From Macrotis lagotis (lineage: Eukaryota > Chordata > Mammalia > Peramelemorphia > Peramelidae): a stretch of 64,000 bases of DNA. The stretch covers positions 37,568,246 to 37,632,245 of the forward strand of contig NC_133665.1 of the NCBI RefSeq assembly GCF_037893015.1, in the 5' to 3' direction. Every line of letters begins with the position of its first letter. Within the stretch, counting starts at the first letter, position 1. Shown piece after piece: positions 11,373-22,141 of the stretch. The notes under the pieces are model-generated. The model made no database searches. It was given only the letters and a program-made list of their open reading frames with translations, and was not told where the DNA came from. The position numbers and the translations under genes are program-made.

Positions 11373-12034
11373 GAAAGTTGACTATTTTCTAGAATCAGGG
11401 TAATTGGTGGGTCAATTTTGATCTGATAACAAAAAAAAATGTCTGGAGCCCAGACATACAAGACCTTGCTTTGGTCATAAACTGCTTGAAGACTAAATTA
11501 ATCTTCTTGGCCTTGGAAATTTTGATAAAGTGGAAAGATGTATTAGAAAAGATGAGAGGGGTAAAAACATGAAGTGTACAAAAATAATTTTTTAATACTT
11601 TAAACCTGTTTCAAGCTAAGACAATATGGGTTTGGGTTTTTTAAAATTATTGCAAGGAATTGAAGTCAGGCAGGATGAATAGCAAGAATAAAGAATGCAA
11701 GGTGGACAGTCAGAGTGCTGCCTTGGAATCCTCCTGATGTCCTAAGAAAGTGAGTAGTGAACTTTTAGAAGGACAAAAACTTTTATAGAACAGGATAAAC
11801 ATCCCCGAAAGGACTTCCTAAAACAAAACATTTGAGTATATGCAGAATGGATAAACTGAAGTAAATAGATAGTTGAAATAATTTACCACAGTTACAGAGT
11901 TAAGTAAGCATAAAACTCATAACTGAACCTGGGTCTTCAAGCTCCAAATCCAATATTCCTGCTGCCTCTCAATTACAGATCATAATTACAAAGGAGGGGA
12001 TGGGTGATATTTAAATAACAAAACAAACTTGAAA
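11373..12034. other. Intergenic, nothing recognised
   Basis: AT-rich; a weak MIR-like scrap at 11890-11975 (CCACAGTTACAGAGTTAAG ... ATAACTGAACCTGGGTCTTC, minus orientation). No gene. Confidence 0.5.
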
Positions 12035-12217
12035 TAACAAACAGCAATCATTAATAATAATTAATGTGCCCAGGCTCTGTGTTAGCCATTAAGGATACAG
12101 AGAAAGGCAAAAATAGTCCTTGCTGATAATCTATTGAAGGAGACAACATGCGAACAACTATGTGCATACAAGATATATAAAGGATAAACTGGAAGCAAAA
12201 CAAAAAATATAACCATA
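12035..12217 (+). mobile_element. Ancient LINE fragment interrupted by the HAL1-type insertion
   Basis: GTGCCCAGGCTCTGTGTTAG, GGATACAGAGAAAGGCAAAA and a GGAGACAACATG block match the same old LINE 3' region seen at 19395 and 34750. It stops where the next element starts at 12218. Confidence 0.6.
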
Positions 12218-12949
12218 GGGGCAGAACCAAGATGGCAGCATGAAGGTAGAAATTCCTGTAAAATTGTTCCTCCCCCAAAACTCCAAAAGCCATCAAATTA
12301 TGACTCTAACCAAAATTTAGAGGGGCAGAACTCACAGAAAAACTGAGTGATACAATTTCCCAGCCCAAGACAAATTATAAATTCCTCAGGAAAGCTCTAT
12401 TTCATCCGGACTGGGGGCTGGAAAAAGCCTCTGTGAATGTAGCCAGAGCCACAATGTAGCCATAGTGCAGCCAGGTCGAGTGCCTAGATCAATGCGGGCA
12501 CCTGGGTCTGAGGCAGAGGGGGCAATTTCCAGATTGCCAGGAGCAGCTTGAAGGGGTGTTGCCACAGGTGAGTGTGGATTAAGTGCTGGCCTCAGAGAAG
12601 CCCTTCAGTGAGAACTTGCGGGGGGAATCTGCACCACCAGAGCCCCACAGATGGTAAGGGAGTGGGAGGGGGGAGACTGCAGAGGTCTCTCTGCTCTCCC
12701 TGGGGCAGGACTCTGTTGTTTACCCACACTAAGATCCAGGTTACAGTTTGGCCTTCCATAGCACAATAGCTGAGCAGGGACTCTTCTCACAGCTCCAGGG
12801 CAGAAGGGAGAGCCTGTGGTCATCCACAGACCAAAGCACAGGCAAGAGAGCAACCAAAGCCTCTTATAAGATCTTGGAGGAATTAAAGTCTCAGTCTGTG
12901 TCCCCCCAAAAAACCCCAAAGCCTTGAAAGTGTGGTAAATCAGTCATAG

Positions 12950-13946
12950 GCTGAGAAAAAGAAGAATCTGATCCTAGAAAATTATTTTGGTCCCATGGAA
13001 GATTCAGAAAATGACAGAATCGAAGCTTCTATATATAAAACCTCCAAAAGAAATTGAAAAATGGGCTCAAGCTATAGATGAGCTTAAAAAAAGACTTTGA
13101 AAAGTAATTAAGGAAGATAGAGGGAAAAATTGGGAGGAGAAATGAGAGCGATGCACAAAAATCATGAAAACAAAATCAGCAGCTTGGTAAAAGAAATACA
13201 AAAAAATACTGAAGAAAATAATATGTTAAAAACCAATTTAGGTCAAATGGAAAAGTCAGCACAAAAAAAGGCAAATGAGGAGAAGAATGCCTTAAAAGGG
13301 AGAATTGGCCAGCTGGAAAAGGAGATAAAAAAGCTCTCTGAAGAAAATAACTCCTTCAAATGTATAATGAAACTAAAGGAAGCTGATGACTTTGCAAGAA
13401 ATCAGGAAGAAATAAAATTATTCAAAAAAACCCACAAAAATTAGAAGAAAATGTGAACTATCAGGAGAGATAATTTAAAATTATTGGGCACCCTGAAAGT
13501 CATGACCAGGAAAAGAGTATAGACTTCATTTTTCAATAAATAATACAGCATAATTGCCATGAGATCCTAGAAGCAGAGGGTAAAATAGAAATTGAGGGAA
13601 TTCACTGATCACCTCCTGAAAGAGGTCTCAAAACAAAAACCTCCAGCAATATTATAGCTAAATTCCAAACTCCCAAGTGAAAAAGAAAATACTAAAAGCT
13701 GCCAGAAAAAAATTCAACTACCCTGGCTTTATAGTCAGGATTACACAGGATCTGGCAGCTTCTACATTAAGGGCTCATAGGACTTGGAATATGATCTTCC
13801 AGAAGGCAAAAGATCTTGGTTTACAACTGAGAATCAACTACCCAACAAAACTGAATGTCCTCTTTCAGGGAAAAAGGTGGAATTTCAGTGAAACGGGACT
13901 TTCAAACTTTCCTATTGAAATAACTAGAGCTGAACAGAAAGTTTGA
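12950..13946 (+). pseudogene. ORF1 of HAL1-type copy A, decayed
   Basis: L1-type ORF1 protein: an RNA-binding nucleic acid chaperone. The 13130-13444 segment is a Lys/Glu-rich coiled coil with heptad repeats (for example LGQMEKSAQKK, IGQLEKEIKKLSEEN). The 13677-13946 segment is the C-terminal domain, with RITQDLAASTL, a tryptophan-bearing linker and an INYPTKLNVLFQGK block that matches the family's PRI-x-YPAKL region. The start appears lost (CTG where copy B has ATG), and stops and frame changes separate the two parts. Confidence 0.78.
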
Positions 13947-14726
13947 TCTCCAAGTACAGGATTCAGGTGAACCACAGAGGGGTTGGCAAGGACTAATTAT
14001 GAGGAACTTAATGATGTTGAATTACCTCTATTCCCTCATGGGAAGAAGATACTGAAAATTCATATGAACTTTCTCATTTATAAGAGCTGTTAGAAGGAGC
14101 ATATACAGACAAAGCATAGGAGAGAGTGGAATATAATGGTATAATATAGTAAAAAGATGGAGTCAATGTGTGATAAAGGAAAGTACTGGTAGGAAGAGAA
14201 AGGAGAGGAAGAAGGGGCTAAAATATTTCACCTAAATGTCAAGAAAAAGCTTTTTCAAAGGAGTGAAAGTGGGGGAAGGTGAAGGGGAATAAGTGAGTCT
14301 TCATTCTCATCAGAAATGGCTCAGAGAAGGAATAACATACACAGTTAGTAGTGTATAGAAATCTATCTTACCCTAGAGAAGAATGAGAAAAAAGGGATGA
14401 GATAAGGGAAATGGGGGAGGGAGGGAAGGGGGGAGTAGGTGATAGAAGAGAGGGAAGATCGTGGGAGAAGGTACTTTGATACAACACACTTTTGAACAAG
14501 GACAGGGTGAAAGGAGAGAGAGAGGGGGAATACAATAAATGAGAGTGGGAAGGAATAGAGTGGAGGGAAATGCAGCTAGTAATCGTGACTGTGAGACAAA
14601 TAAAGGAACTTCTTTGATGAACTTATAAAGAAGGCAATTCATCCCAGAGTTAGAGACATTGGAATCTGAATACAGACAGAAGTACATTTTTTTCTCTCTC
14701 ACTGTTCTTAAAGTTTCTCATCTCCT

Positions 14727-14744
14727 GGGGGGGGGGGGGGGGGG
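14727..14744. repeat. Poly(G) run
   Basis: Eighteen consecutive G followed by C and GGGG, in the 3' region of the HAL1-type element. Copy B has only a short G-rich stretch at the matching place. Confidence 0.9.
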
Positions 14745-14812
14745 CGGGGAAGCAAGAAGGGTTTATGTTTATTCTCATAACAAGATTATTGTAATAATAT
14801 AACATAAATAAA

Positions 14813-14999
14813 CCAAAAAATAACTCTAAATAACCTAGCTTTATATGTATATGTATGAATATATATTTTTGTGTGTATATATATCAACATATATTTTTTA
14901 GATAAATTCTAGTTATCTATAACAAAATTATAAATTAGTTTTGTACTACAATAAGTAGATCATTTTTCCACCCTCTGACTCAGACCTCTACCTTTCTAT
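14813..14999. other. AT-rich flank
   Basis: Dominated by TATATG/TATATA runs (14840-14900). No gene. Confidence 0.6.
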
Positions 15000-15600
15000 A
15001 GCTGCTGGAGGACCACCTAGCTAAGCTAAAGCAGTACTTCCCACTAGGGGTTCCCAAGACCCCTCAACATTCTCACTGTGCCCCAAGAATCCCTTCATAA
15101 CAGCTCCCATAAAAAAGGATCTTTCATAATAATCCTACTCCCCCGTGACTGAAAAGAAGTCCCCATAGGACTCTCATTCTCATAAGCTCAGAGCCTCACC
15201 TTTACTAAACAGCAGTCATTTACCTCACTCCCACCCCAAGCAGCTTCTAGAGGCCCTCAGCTGACAACAACCTGGAAATTCAATCACAGCAACTGAGTGT
15301 CCTATTCACCTGCTGTCTATTCCCAGAGACCACCATAAACTGTTCCCACCATCTCCCACCTGATTGATATTGAGAGATTGCCTCTAGAGGCCCTACTGAA
15401 CCCACTCCCACTGAAAGCTCAATCTCCGAACCCCAGCTGTTTGGACCCTCTGCACCAGACCACAGGGGCTCAGACCACTTTCGAGGCAGACCCCCAGAGG
15501 CTCAACCCTCTGTATTTGGTTCCCAGAAGCTGAGATAGCTTCTCTACATCCTATGACCCAAATAGGGAACTTGTCCATCCACATGGACATCATCCCCAAC
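15000..15600. repeat. Degenerate minisatellite-like, GC-richer stretch
   Basis: At about 15445-15535 three successive units of 29-31 bp start with ACC-(C/A)-CT and end with CAG-(A/G)GGCT-CAG or a close variant (…GGGGCTCAG, …AGAGGCTCA, …AGAAGCTGAG). Weaker units can be seen to the left. The region is richer in C than its surroundings and has no coding pattern I trust. Confidence 0.45.
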
Positions 15601-16959
15601 CCAGTATTATTGGTTGTGTGTGACTAGGAGAAGAGGTACTCTGACCTTCCTGGGCCTTTGGGCTTAGACCCCAAGGAAGACCCAGATCATTGTTTCCAGG
15701 GCATCTGTTCTCTTCCACCTTTGCTGAGTCCTAGGCAGGGAGAGAAGGTAGAAGATGGGGAAGGATTCTTTGTCAATGAAACTCCAAAGGATTCCTTTCA
15801 GGACTAAATGTGGATTTAGAAATATCTTCACTTGGCTTGCGTTTTACACATATCTCATGTTGATCACATTCACCTTCTATGCCCATGCTCATCTGTTAAC
15901 ATAGATCCTGAGACTTAGCTTCAATAAATGGGACCTTTGACCACCCTGGGACTTAATCCTTGTCCCCCAGATCCTTTAGCCATCCACAGAGAGCCAAGAC
16001 CCCCTCAGCCAAGAGTTGAAACTTAAGAGGCTCCTTCCTACTACCCTTGGCTTGTTCTACCTGATGACACCTCCCTGCACCCCTCTCACCAGGTCAGAGA
16101 CTGCCTTTCCATTGTCAGTCACCCAAGGACCTTTTCAGTCATTCTTCAAGCCCTGATTGAATTCTTCTACCTTCCAGAAATCTAAAATTGCTTTTCTAGA
16201 TTAATAAACCAAGAATTCCTTAAGGGGAAATATTACTAAAATGCTCCTTAATTAAACCAACAGTTCAAAAACAAGTGTGTCTAGGAAGACATACAAACAC
16301 CACCCACAGTTATCATTTCCCATTTACCTTAATGGGTAAGCATTGAAAAAGGCAAGGGAATGGCAGATACAAGGAACTTCTCAGCCTCTGCCATGTGAAA
16401 AAGGATTCTTATCTGACCATCTCTGCTCTGACCCAAGGTGGTCAGTGCTGAAGTTGCCCTTCACAAACCATGGCAGTCAGTACCAGCAGACTGAAAATTA
16501 ACATGCTTGCTCCCCATTCTGCCGCCTGTCAGCCCATATCTTTGTCCACTGAGGGGAAGCAGGTGGGGGGGTCAGGGCTGCCGTGTGGTGTATGACAGCA
16601 CCCTCTCCAGAGACCCAAGATGATTACAACTGGCCCTTCTCATGTTGAATTAACTTGTTCTGACTGTGTGACAGTTCAAACGATGACACCATCTGATCTG
16701 ATGCAAGGATCCCTGGTCCTTGCTCTTATGGACTGTCACTGAGCAAACCTTGTCAGGGATGATGAACTCCCCCAGAGACAGAGGTGAGGGACTCAGCCTC
16801 AGTGCAGCTCATACAGGGCTTGTTCAGTTCAAGGAAACTATCAGCTGATAGGAAGACTGCGTGGAGCAGGTAGACACAGTGGATGAGGATGTGAGGAAGA
16901 GAATTCCACTATCAAGTACCACTGCCAAAGGAAAGAGGGTTATTGGGAAATTCCTAGAA
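15601..16959. other. Repeat-poor intergenic DNA
   Basis: More than 1.3 kb with no SINE, MIR or LINE that I can recognise, and a moderately higher GC level. Polyadenylation-like AATAAA hexamers occur at 15924 and 16202, but no coding region leads to them. An LTR origin was considered but no paired ends could be shown. Confidence 0.5.
16420..16770. promoter_or_regulatory. Candidate conserved noncoding element
   Basis: The stretch is free of recognisable repeats, has balanced base composition and contains several E-box and homeodomain-type sites, including CACCATCTGATCTGATGC at about 16687 and TGTGACAGTTCAAAC at 16668. This texture resembles conserved enhancers. No alignment is available, so the call rests on appearance only. 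Confidence 0.25.
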
Positions 16960-17194
16960 TGTAAGCTACCTGAGGATGGGATGATTTGGCTTTTGTGGTT
17001 GTAATCTTAGTACCTGGCATGCTGATTTGTCTTACTGACTTTTTTGTATTTTTTTTTGATGAGGCAATAAGGGTAAAGTGACTTGCCAAGGTTCACACAG
17101 CTAATAGGTGTTAACTATCTGAGGTTGGATTTGAACTTAGATCCTCCTGAATCCAGGGCAGCTACTCTAACCATTATACCACCTAGCTACCCTT
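16960..17194. mobile_element. L2-like scrap followed by a minus-strand SINE
   Basis: 16960-17030 reads TAGAATGTAAGCTACCTGAG and TTAGTACCTGGCATGCTG, an L2/MIR3-type 3' end on the plus strand. 17040-17194 is a tRNA-type SINE on the minus strand: AAGTGACTTGCCAAGGTTCA, GGTTGGATTTGAACTTAGAT, and a head at TACCACCTAGCTACCC. I did not find a convincing target duplication. Confidence 0.78.
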
Positions 17195-17219
17195 AATAGT
17201 AAGTGCTTTGTAAATGTGA

Positions 17220-17400
17220 TTTTATACATGTTCAGTTTGTATATTAAATTTGACAACCAATATTATATATATTGTACATATATATAAATTATGTGTGTGT
17301 ATTTTCATATCATATGTGTAAAAATTGTGTTTTGCATATGTATATAAATTACATATTAGTTTATTGTGTATATATGTATGAAAAGATATTCATATGTATG
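17220..17400. repeat. AT/TATG-rich low-complexity DNA
   Basis: Irregular TATATA, TGTGTG and CATATG runs. No single repeating unit dominates. Confidence 0.75.
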
Positions 17401-18098
17401 CAGGTACATACATAATATTGTGATGAGCAAAATCTAAAATAATAGAAAATAAAGGTTTGAGTTTCCAGACATATTAAATTATGAAGCAATGAATGCCAAC
17501 TGCATAACAAATTGGGATCAGACCTCCTCAGTTTAGGGCTATTCCTCAATTACAGAGGGAGACAGACTTTTATGCATTAAAAGAAAACAACCAGTTATAA
17601 ACCATGATATGAGATTAAGTAATCTGATTTCTCAATGGAGGAAAGATCAGGAACTTTCTAAACTGGAAAGGGGAAAATTAACAGTTACAATTCCCTAAAA
17701 TCAGACAAAGAGGTTTCCTATCCCCTCCACATGGCTGTATTCAATCAAAGGAATATGGAAACAGTAGCTCATTGACCAGTATTAGGCCAGTTTTCAAATA
17801 TGGGTTGTTTGAGATGTATAATTGTGAGAAAATTTGCATTACTCTTCAGATCTGAGTTTCTGGTCAGCATAGTTAGATCCTTAGTTAAAAGTCTAAGCAA
17901 GAGATAGAGATGGTCTAGCTTTTCATCCACACAGGGCTCAAATAACATAATAAAGTTTTCTCAAAATTATGATAATTGAATAGTTTTCTTACAAGATAAA
18001 AGTTGGATTAGAATCATAATTAAATAGGGAACTTTCAGCTACAGAATTCAGTCACAAGATGAAATCAATATAGTTTACTCAATTCCCATAATTCTCAC

Positions 18099-18100
<2 letters not shown>
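17401..18100. other. Intergenic, nothing recognised
   Basis: No gene or named repeat could be seen. Confidence 0.5.

Positions 18101-18150
<50 letters not shown>
18101..18150. repeat. (CA)n microsatellite
   Basis: About 25 uninterrupted AC units; alternating purine-pyrimidine DNA. Confidence 0.96.
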
Positions 18151-18151
<1 letters not shown>

Positions 18152-18497
18152 TCACAAATATAAATCTCTTGGACAAACATTTATATAAATGAGCACTGAA
18201 ATGGGTCTAAAGAAGAGGGGAAAATGGGTTGCCCTTCTCTTGGTGTTAACTTGTCGTGACATTGAATCAGTTTAGATGATACAACATGATGCAGGGAGCC
18301 TAGTTTCATACCACATCATAACTAGACTATTGCCAACTGGGGTTCCAGTTCTATTCTAGTCTACTAATGGCTTCCATTTGGGGAAAACTACAGTTTCTAG
18401 ACAATGGAAAGTAAGAGCAATGGAAATTTGCATAGTGGGTGTAAATAGGCTGTGACATAATATAAAAAAGGAATTTTGGAGAGTCAGAGTAAAAAAA
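18151..18497. other. Intergenic, nothing recognised
   Basis: AT-rich sequence between two microsatellites, without a recognisable element. Confidence 0.5.
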
Positions 18498-18577
18498 ATC
18501 ATATATATATATAATATATATATACACTATATATGTATATGTGTGTGATATATGTATGCATATAACATATAACATAT

Positions 18578-18625
<48 letters not shown>
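18498..18625. repeat. Compound (TA)n/(AC)n microsatellite
   Basis: Imperfect TA runs, a triple ACATATA unit near 18563-18580, a perfect TA run of about 30 bp (18581-18610), then AC repeats to 18625. Small open frames here only encode Tyr/Ile repeats. Confidence 0.92.
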
Positions 18626-18725
18626 AAGGAGGGATACGGACTGGTCACCTGGTGAGAACAAGATGATAACCATTGGACTATAAATGTGCCCCAAATGTAT
18701 TCTCACAATGTCAACTGATATTGAA

Positions 18726-18904
18726 AAAGAACTGAGAGAGCAGCTAGGTGGCACCATGGATAGAACACCACTGGAAGACCTGAGTTCAAATTTGGTCTCA
18801 GACACTTAATAATTACCTAGCTGTATGACCTTGGGCAAGTCACTTAACCCCATCTTCTTGGGGAAATGAAAAAATTTAATTAAAAAAATAAAAGCAACTG
18901 AGGA
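18726..18904 (+). mobile_element. tRNA-derived SINE
   Basis: Head GCAGCTAGGTGGCACCATGG, then GACCTGAGTTCAAATTTGG, TAATAATTACCTAGCTGTA, CTTGGGCAAGTCACTTAACC and an A-rich tail. The body is 18739-18890. Flanks AAAGAACTGAGAG (18726) and AAAGCAACTGAGGA (18891) look like a target duplication. The right flank doubles as the start of the 7SL copy, so the SINE probably landed in the 5' end of that pseudogene. Confidence 0.9.
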
Positions 18905-19122
18905 TGGTAGTTCATGACTGCGGTCCCAATTTAGACTGATGAATTTCTGCTTGGGATTTCTGAACACTTGTGGACTGTACTGATCCACACTAAGGCATCA
19001 ATTTAGTGTGCCTTCAGAAGGGGATCCAGGGTGCAGGATTATATTGGGAGGACTTAAGTAATAGGGTTGTACCTATGAGTAATCACAACACCTGAAGCCT
19101 GGGCAAGATGGGAAGACAGTCT
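18893..19122 (+). pseudogene. RN7SL (pseudogene): Retroposed 7SL (SRP) RNA pseudogene
   Basis: 7SL is the RNA scaffold of the signal recognition particle. In order, the copy shows a diverged 5' Alu-domain end (GATGGTAGTTCATGACTGCG, then GTCCCA), the CCACACTAAGGCATCAAT stretch that corresponds to CGCACTAAGTTCGGCATCAAT of 7SL, and a 3' part with TAATAGGGTTGTACCTATGA, AGTAATCACAACACCTGA and AGCCTGGGCAAGATGGGAAG, matching the GCGCCTGTGAATAGCCACTGC and CAGCCTGGGCAACATAGCGA-type end (compared from memory). About 70 nt of the usual ~300 are missing, from the S domain. An A-rich tail follows (19131 on). Divergence and deletion mean it is not a working SRP RNA. Confidence 0.75.
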
Positions 19123-19394
19123 TTAAAATTAAAAAAAAAAAGCAAAAAAGAGAAGGAAAAGAGAAAAGAAAGTAAGGAAGACCCCTAATCTATTGAGTGG
19201 ACCCGCTGTGGCAAATTTAAGGAAATATAAGAACAAGTGTGGTACAAGATGATTAAACACATATATGTGATTTACATTGTGAATTACTGAGGAATAACTA
19301 CATTTATTACATCACATTTTTCTTTGAATATTTATGTATGGACAATAGGTAAATATGCTCAGAGAAATCCTTTTTCTTTCCAATTTGGCAAGAA
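19123..19394. other. A-rich tail and short intergenic gap
   Basis: A-rich tail of the 7SL copy (to about 19172), then AT-rich DNA without recognised features. Confidence 0.6.
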
Positions 19395-19835
19395 AAAAGA
19401 TCAACCAATCAATCAATCAACAAGCACTTATTAAACATCAACTACATTTCAGAGGTACAACTACCAAAAAATGAAACAATCCCAACTTTCAAAGACTTTA
19501 CATCCTAATATAAATAACAAATACATGCATAAATATAAATTGAATGAATACAAACCTACAAACATGTGTACAATTTTTGTTAAACCAAGGCAACTTGAAA
19601 ATAAGGGAACCAACAATTGTAGAATTAGGGAAAAGTTTCATTCAGAATTGGTACATGAATTGAATTTTCAATAAAGATAAGAGACTCAACCATGCAAAGA
19701 TAAGGAGGGAATGAATTACAGGCATATGGGAGGATCAGTGCAAAGACCTGGAGAGGGGAAACTGAGTGTTGTGCTTGAACAACTGAGACCAGTTTGGCTG
19801 GAGGAAAGGCAGATTGGTGTGTTCAAACTATGACC
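19395..19835 (+). mobile_element. Ancient LINE 3'-region fragment
   Basis: ATCAACCAATCAATCAATCA then AAGCACTTATTAAACATC, the CAAAGACTTTACATCCTAAT block, and further right GCAAAGACCTGGAGAGGGGA and CAGTTTGGCTGGAGGAAAG. The order matches other copies at 8438, 34750 and 62810. Non-coding; a CR1/L2-superfamily origin is likely but not proven. Confidence 0.6.
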
Positions 19836-20224
19836 ACTCCAGTGGTTACTGGGCAGGAGGTTATCCCACAATTGTCTATCATTCTCTCATCAAGTCTCCT
19901 TGAAGTTTATGGCCTAGTAGGATATTTTGGATAAGACATAAGTTACTTCTCTAATGAACGTTTAACTTTAATTTCAAAAGTGCCTCATCCAATGGGTAAA
20001 TTCCCTTCTTCATTTAATCAAATAACCTGAGAAACAAGGCAGAGAAGAATGGAGAAGTTCACAATGATTTTTGTAAATAGCCACCTCTGCCAAAGGAACA
20101 GCATTTCTGCTTAGACAGTCAACAAATATCTCTCTTGGGAACATATAACTTTCCTGTTTCCCTTTTCAATGAGGTAATGTCTGTCTGGATATTATGGGTT
20201 CCTTACCTATATTCATGAGTCAGA
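19836..20224. other. Intergenic, nothing recognised
   Basis: No gene or repeat that I can name. Confidence 0.5.
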
Positions 20225-20380
20225 ATTGAGAATCAGAGTGGCACTTCTAGATACTTTGAATATTGGGCAAATCATATCACCTGCATGGTTCTCAATTTGC
20301 TCATCTATAAAATGAGGGGAATGGACTAGATGGTCTCTAAGGATCTGTCTAGCTCAAAATTTACAATCTTCTGATCAAAT
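20225..20380 (+). mobile_element. MIR SINE
   Basis: TTCTCAATTTGCTCATCTAT, AAAATGAGGGGAATGGACTA and GATGGTCTCTAAGGATCTG in MIR order. Confidence 0.8.
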
Positions 20381-20690
20381 CGATCTCTTTATTTTACAAA
20401 TAAGCAAACTAAGACCCAATAAAGTGAAATAATTTCACAGAATCACAAATATTTGAGCTAGAAAAGGGTTTACAGCCTAATTACTAATCATTAATTAACT
20501 AATTACTAGTCTAATTTTCTTTTTTTACAGAGAAAGTTGAGCCATTTGAGAATAAAGACTTACCCAAGGTAAGTTGTGTAGTCAATGTAGGCATGTGACT
20601 AGTTTCTTTAAGTCTTTAAGTTTCTTTAAGTCTTTTTTCTAAAGAGGAAAATTAGTCACATGTTGACTCAGCACTATGATTCTATGGTCA
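20381..20690. other. MIR-like debris and AT-rich DNA
   Basis: Reverse-strand MIR-like pieces (ACAAATAAGCAAACTAAGAC; CAGAGAAAGTTGAGCCATTT; ACTTACCCAAGGTAAG) broken by AT-rich sequence and TTTCTTTAAGTCTTTAAG duplications at 20600-20640. Confidence 0.5.
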
Positions 20691-20699
20691 ATCTAGAGC

Positions 20700-20885
20700 T
20701 GTGAAGGAGGCCATAAACCTCCAAGAGGTCCATCCCCCTCTTTTTTCAGATCAAGAACATGAGGGAGATTAAGGAGGTTTAAGTGATTTGCCCAAAGACA
20801 GACAGATGGTATGCAACAGTGGTACAATTTGAACTCATTCTTCTGACTCAATAGTCAGTCCTCTTTCCACTGAAACACATGTCCA
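20700..20885 (-). mobile_element. MIR-type SINE, minus strand
   Basis: GATTAAGGAGGTTTAAGTGA, TTTGCCCAAAGACAGACAG, ACAATTTGAACTCATTCTTC and CTGACTCAATAGTCAGTCC follow MIR order in reverse. Confidence 0.7.
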
Positions 20886-21639
20886 ATCAGTATACATCAA
20901 AGGCAGAACTTGAACCCAATTCTTTCTAACTCTAAGACCAGTTCTAGATACTGTGACAAATAGCCACTTTTAACTTTAAACAAACATGACAATTAAGACT
21001 TCTAGGTATCTAATAAAGGAGTTAGTAGACATTAGGTTCTCTGTTCTGTTCCAAAGAACAACTACTCTCCCCTTTACAAACAAAAAACAGTCAAAATTAT
21101 TTAAATAGAATTTTAGGAAACTGTTTTGAGAACAATAAGGTAATGTCATGTTCTATTGGTATCCACCCAATGTCAAGAGATCCTAAGAAAGGTCTTCAGC
21201 AAGGTGCACGTACCACTTAGCAGAAGATTTATGGAGGGATATGTGGAAGCATCAGAAAAAATGAACAGAAAGAATGTATTGTTACATATGTGGTTGGAAA
21301 TATCCATATCAATAAGAACTCAAATTATAAATGTATATTATCTTTTTAATAAGATAATGTGAGAGAATTATAAATTTATTATAAACAAAAGCACAGCTAT
21401 TATCATATCACAAATATTAATACTACCAATGAAGAGCTCTTAGACCTAAAGAAACTTAATATGCCATCATATGTCTCCAGATCACATTGTGAAAATTATT
21501 ATTCTAAAGAATCAAGAGAACACATGCTAAGAAATTAATCTTTTGTGAAGCTGGGATAGAGAAATGAGAGATTGTGTTTTACCCAGAGTTGCATAGGACA
21601 GTTTTTAAGAAAAATTGATTTAAAAAATAAATTGCAACT
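20886..21639. other. Intergenic, nothing recognised
   Basis: AT-rich. A 68-codon open frame at 21156-21362 has no known relatives. No repeat named. Confidence 0.5.
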
Positions 21640-22141
21640 TCCAGGGTGGAGCCAAGATGGTGGCACAAAACTTGGAAGCTTCCAGTGCTTTTCCCAAAAC
21701 AACTTTGAAAGCAGCCTCTAAGTAGATCCTAAAACCACAGGACCCTTATGAATAAAAAGTGCAACAACTTTTCAGTGAGATATCTTAGAAGAACATCAAG
21801 GAAAGTTCTATTCCAAGTGGGTAAAAGAGTTTTGTAGTCAGTGTAGGCAGGAGAACTGATAAACCAGCAAGTGGATCTTAGCCATAGCATACCTCAGATT
21901 CTGGCATGGCTAAGGTCCCAGCAAGGGATCAGGTCCTAGCATGCAACTCAGGTCCCAGCTCAGCAGGTCAAAAGTTAGAATCTAAACCACAGCTTGGAGA
22001 TCAAGGACCAAGCTCCAGAACACCTATGCAGCCTTGGGTTACCCTAGGACAGGGAGCAAATAACAAATCCCCAACCCCCACTCCAGCACAAAACCCTTGG
22101 GACAATACACTATACCACAGGAGTAGAGCTCAACTATCAAA

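Larger units (their letters stand above)
12218..14812 (+). mobile_element. HAL1-type ORF1-only LINE, copy A
   Basis: About 2.6 kb with a clear start (GGGGCAGAACCAAGATGGC), a GC-richer 5' region to about 12930, one decayed ORF1, a purine-rich 3' region with an 18-G run (14727-14744) and an end near ATAATATAACATAAATAAACC. There is no endonuclease or reverse transcriptase: ORF1 passes directly into 3' untranslated sequence. The same layout recurs at 32059-34715, so the missing ORF2 is a feature of the family, not a deletion here. That fits HAL1 ('half-L1') elements, which depend on L1 enzymes. Flanks show an imperfect duplication around CAAAAAATA (12201 and 14813). Confidence 0.82.

Noticed and set aside
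11209..11403. Frame starting with a poly-His run
   Set aside because: The histidines are only the translated CCA repeat; the rest crosses an L2 fragment.
12572..12919. Open frames on both strands
   Set aside because: Same situation in the leader of HAL1-type copy A.
15000..16250. Possible LTR of an endogenous retrovirus
   Set aside because: AATAAA hexamers and a C-rich stretch are present, but no paired ends, primer-binding site or gag/pol remnants could be seen.
18351..18805. Tyr/Ile/Val-rich open frames
   Set aside because: Translations of the TA/CA microsatellite.
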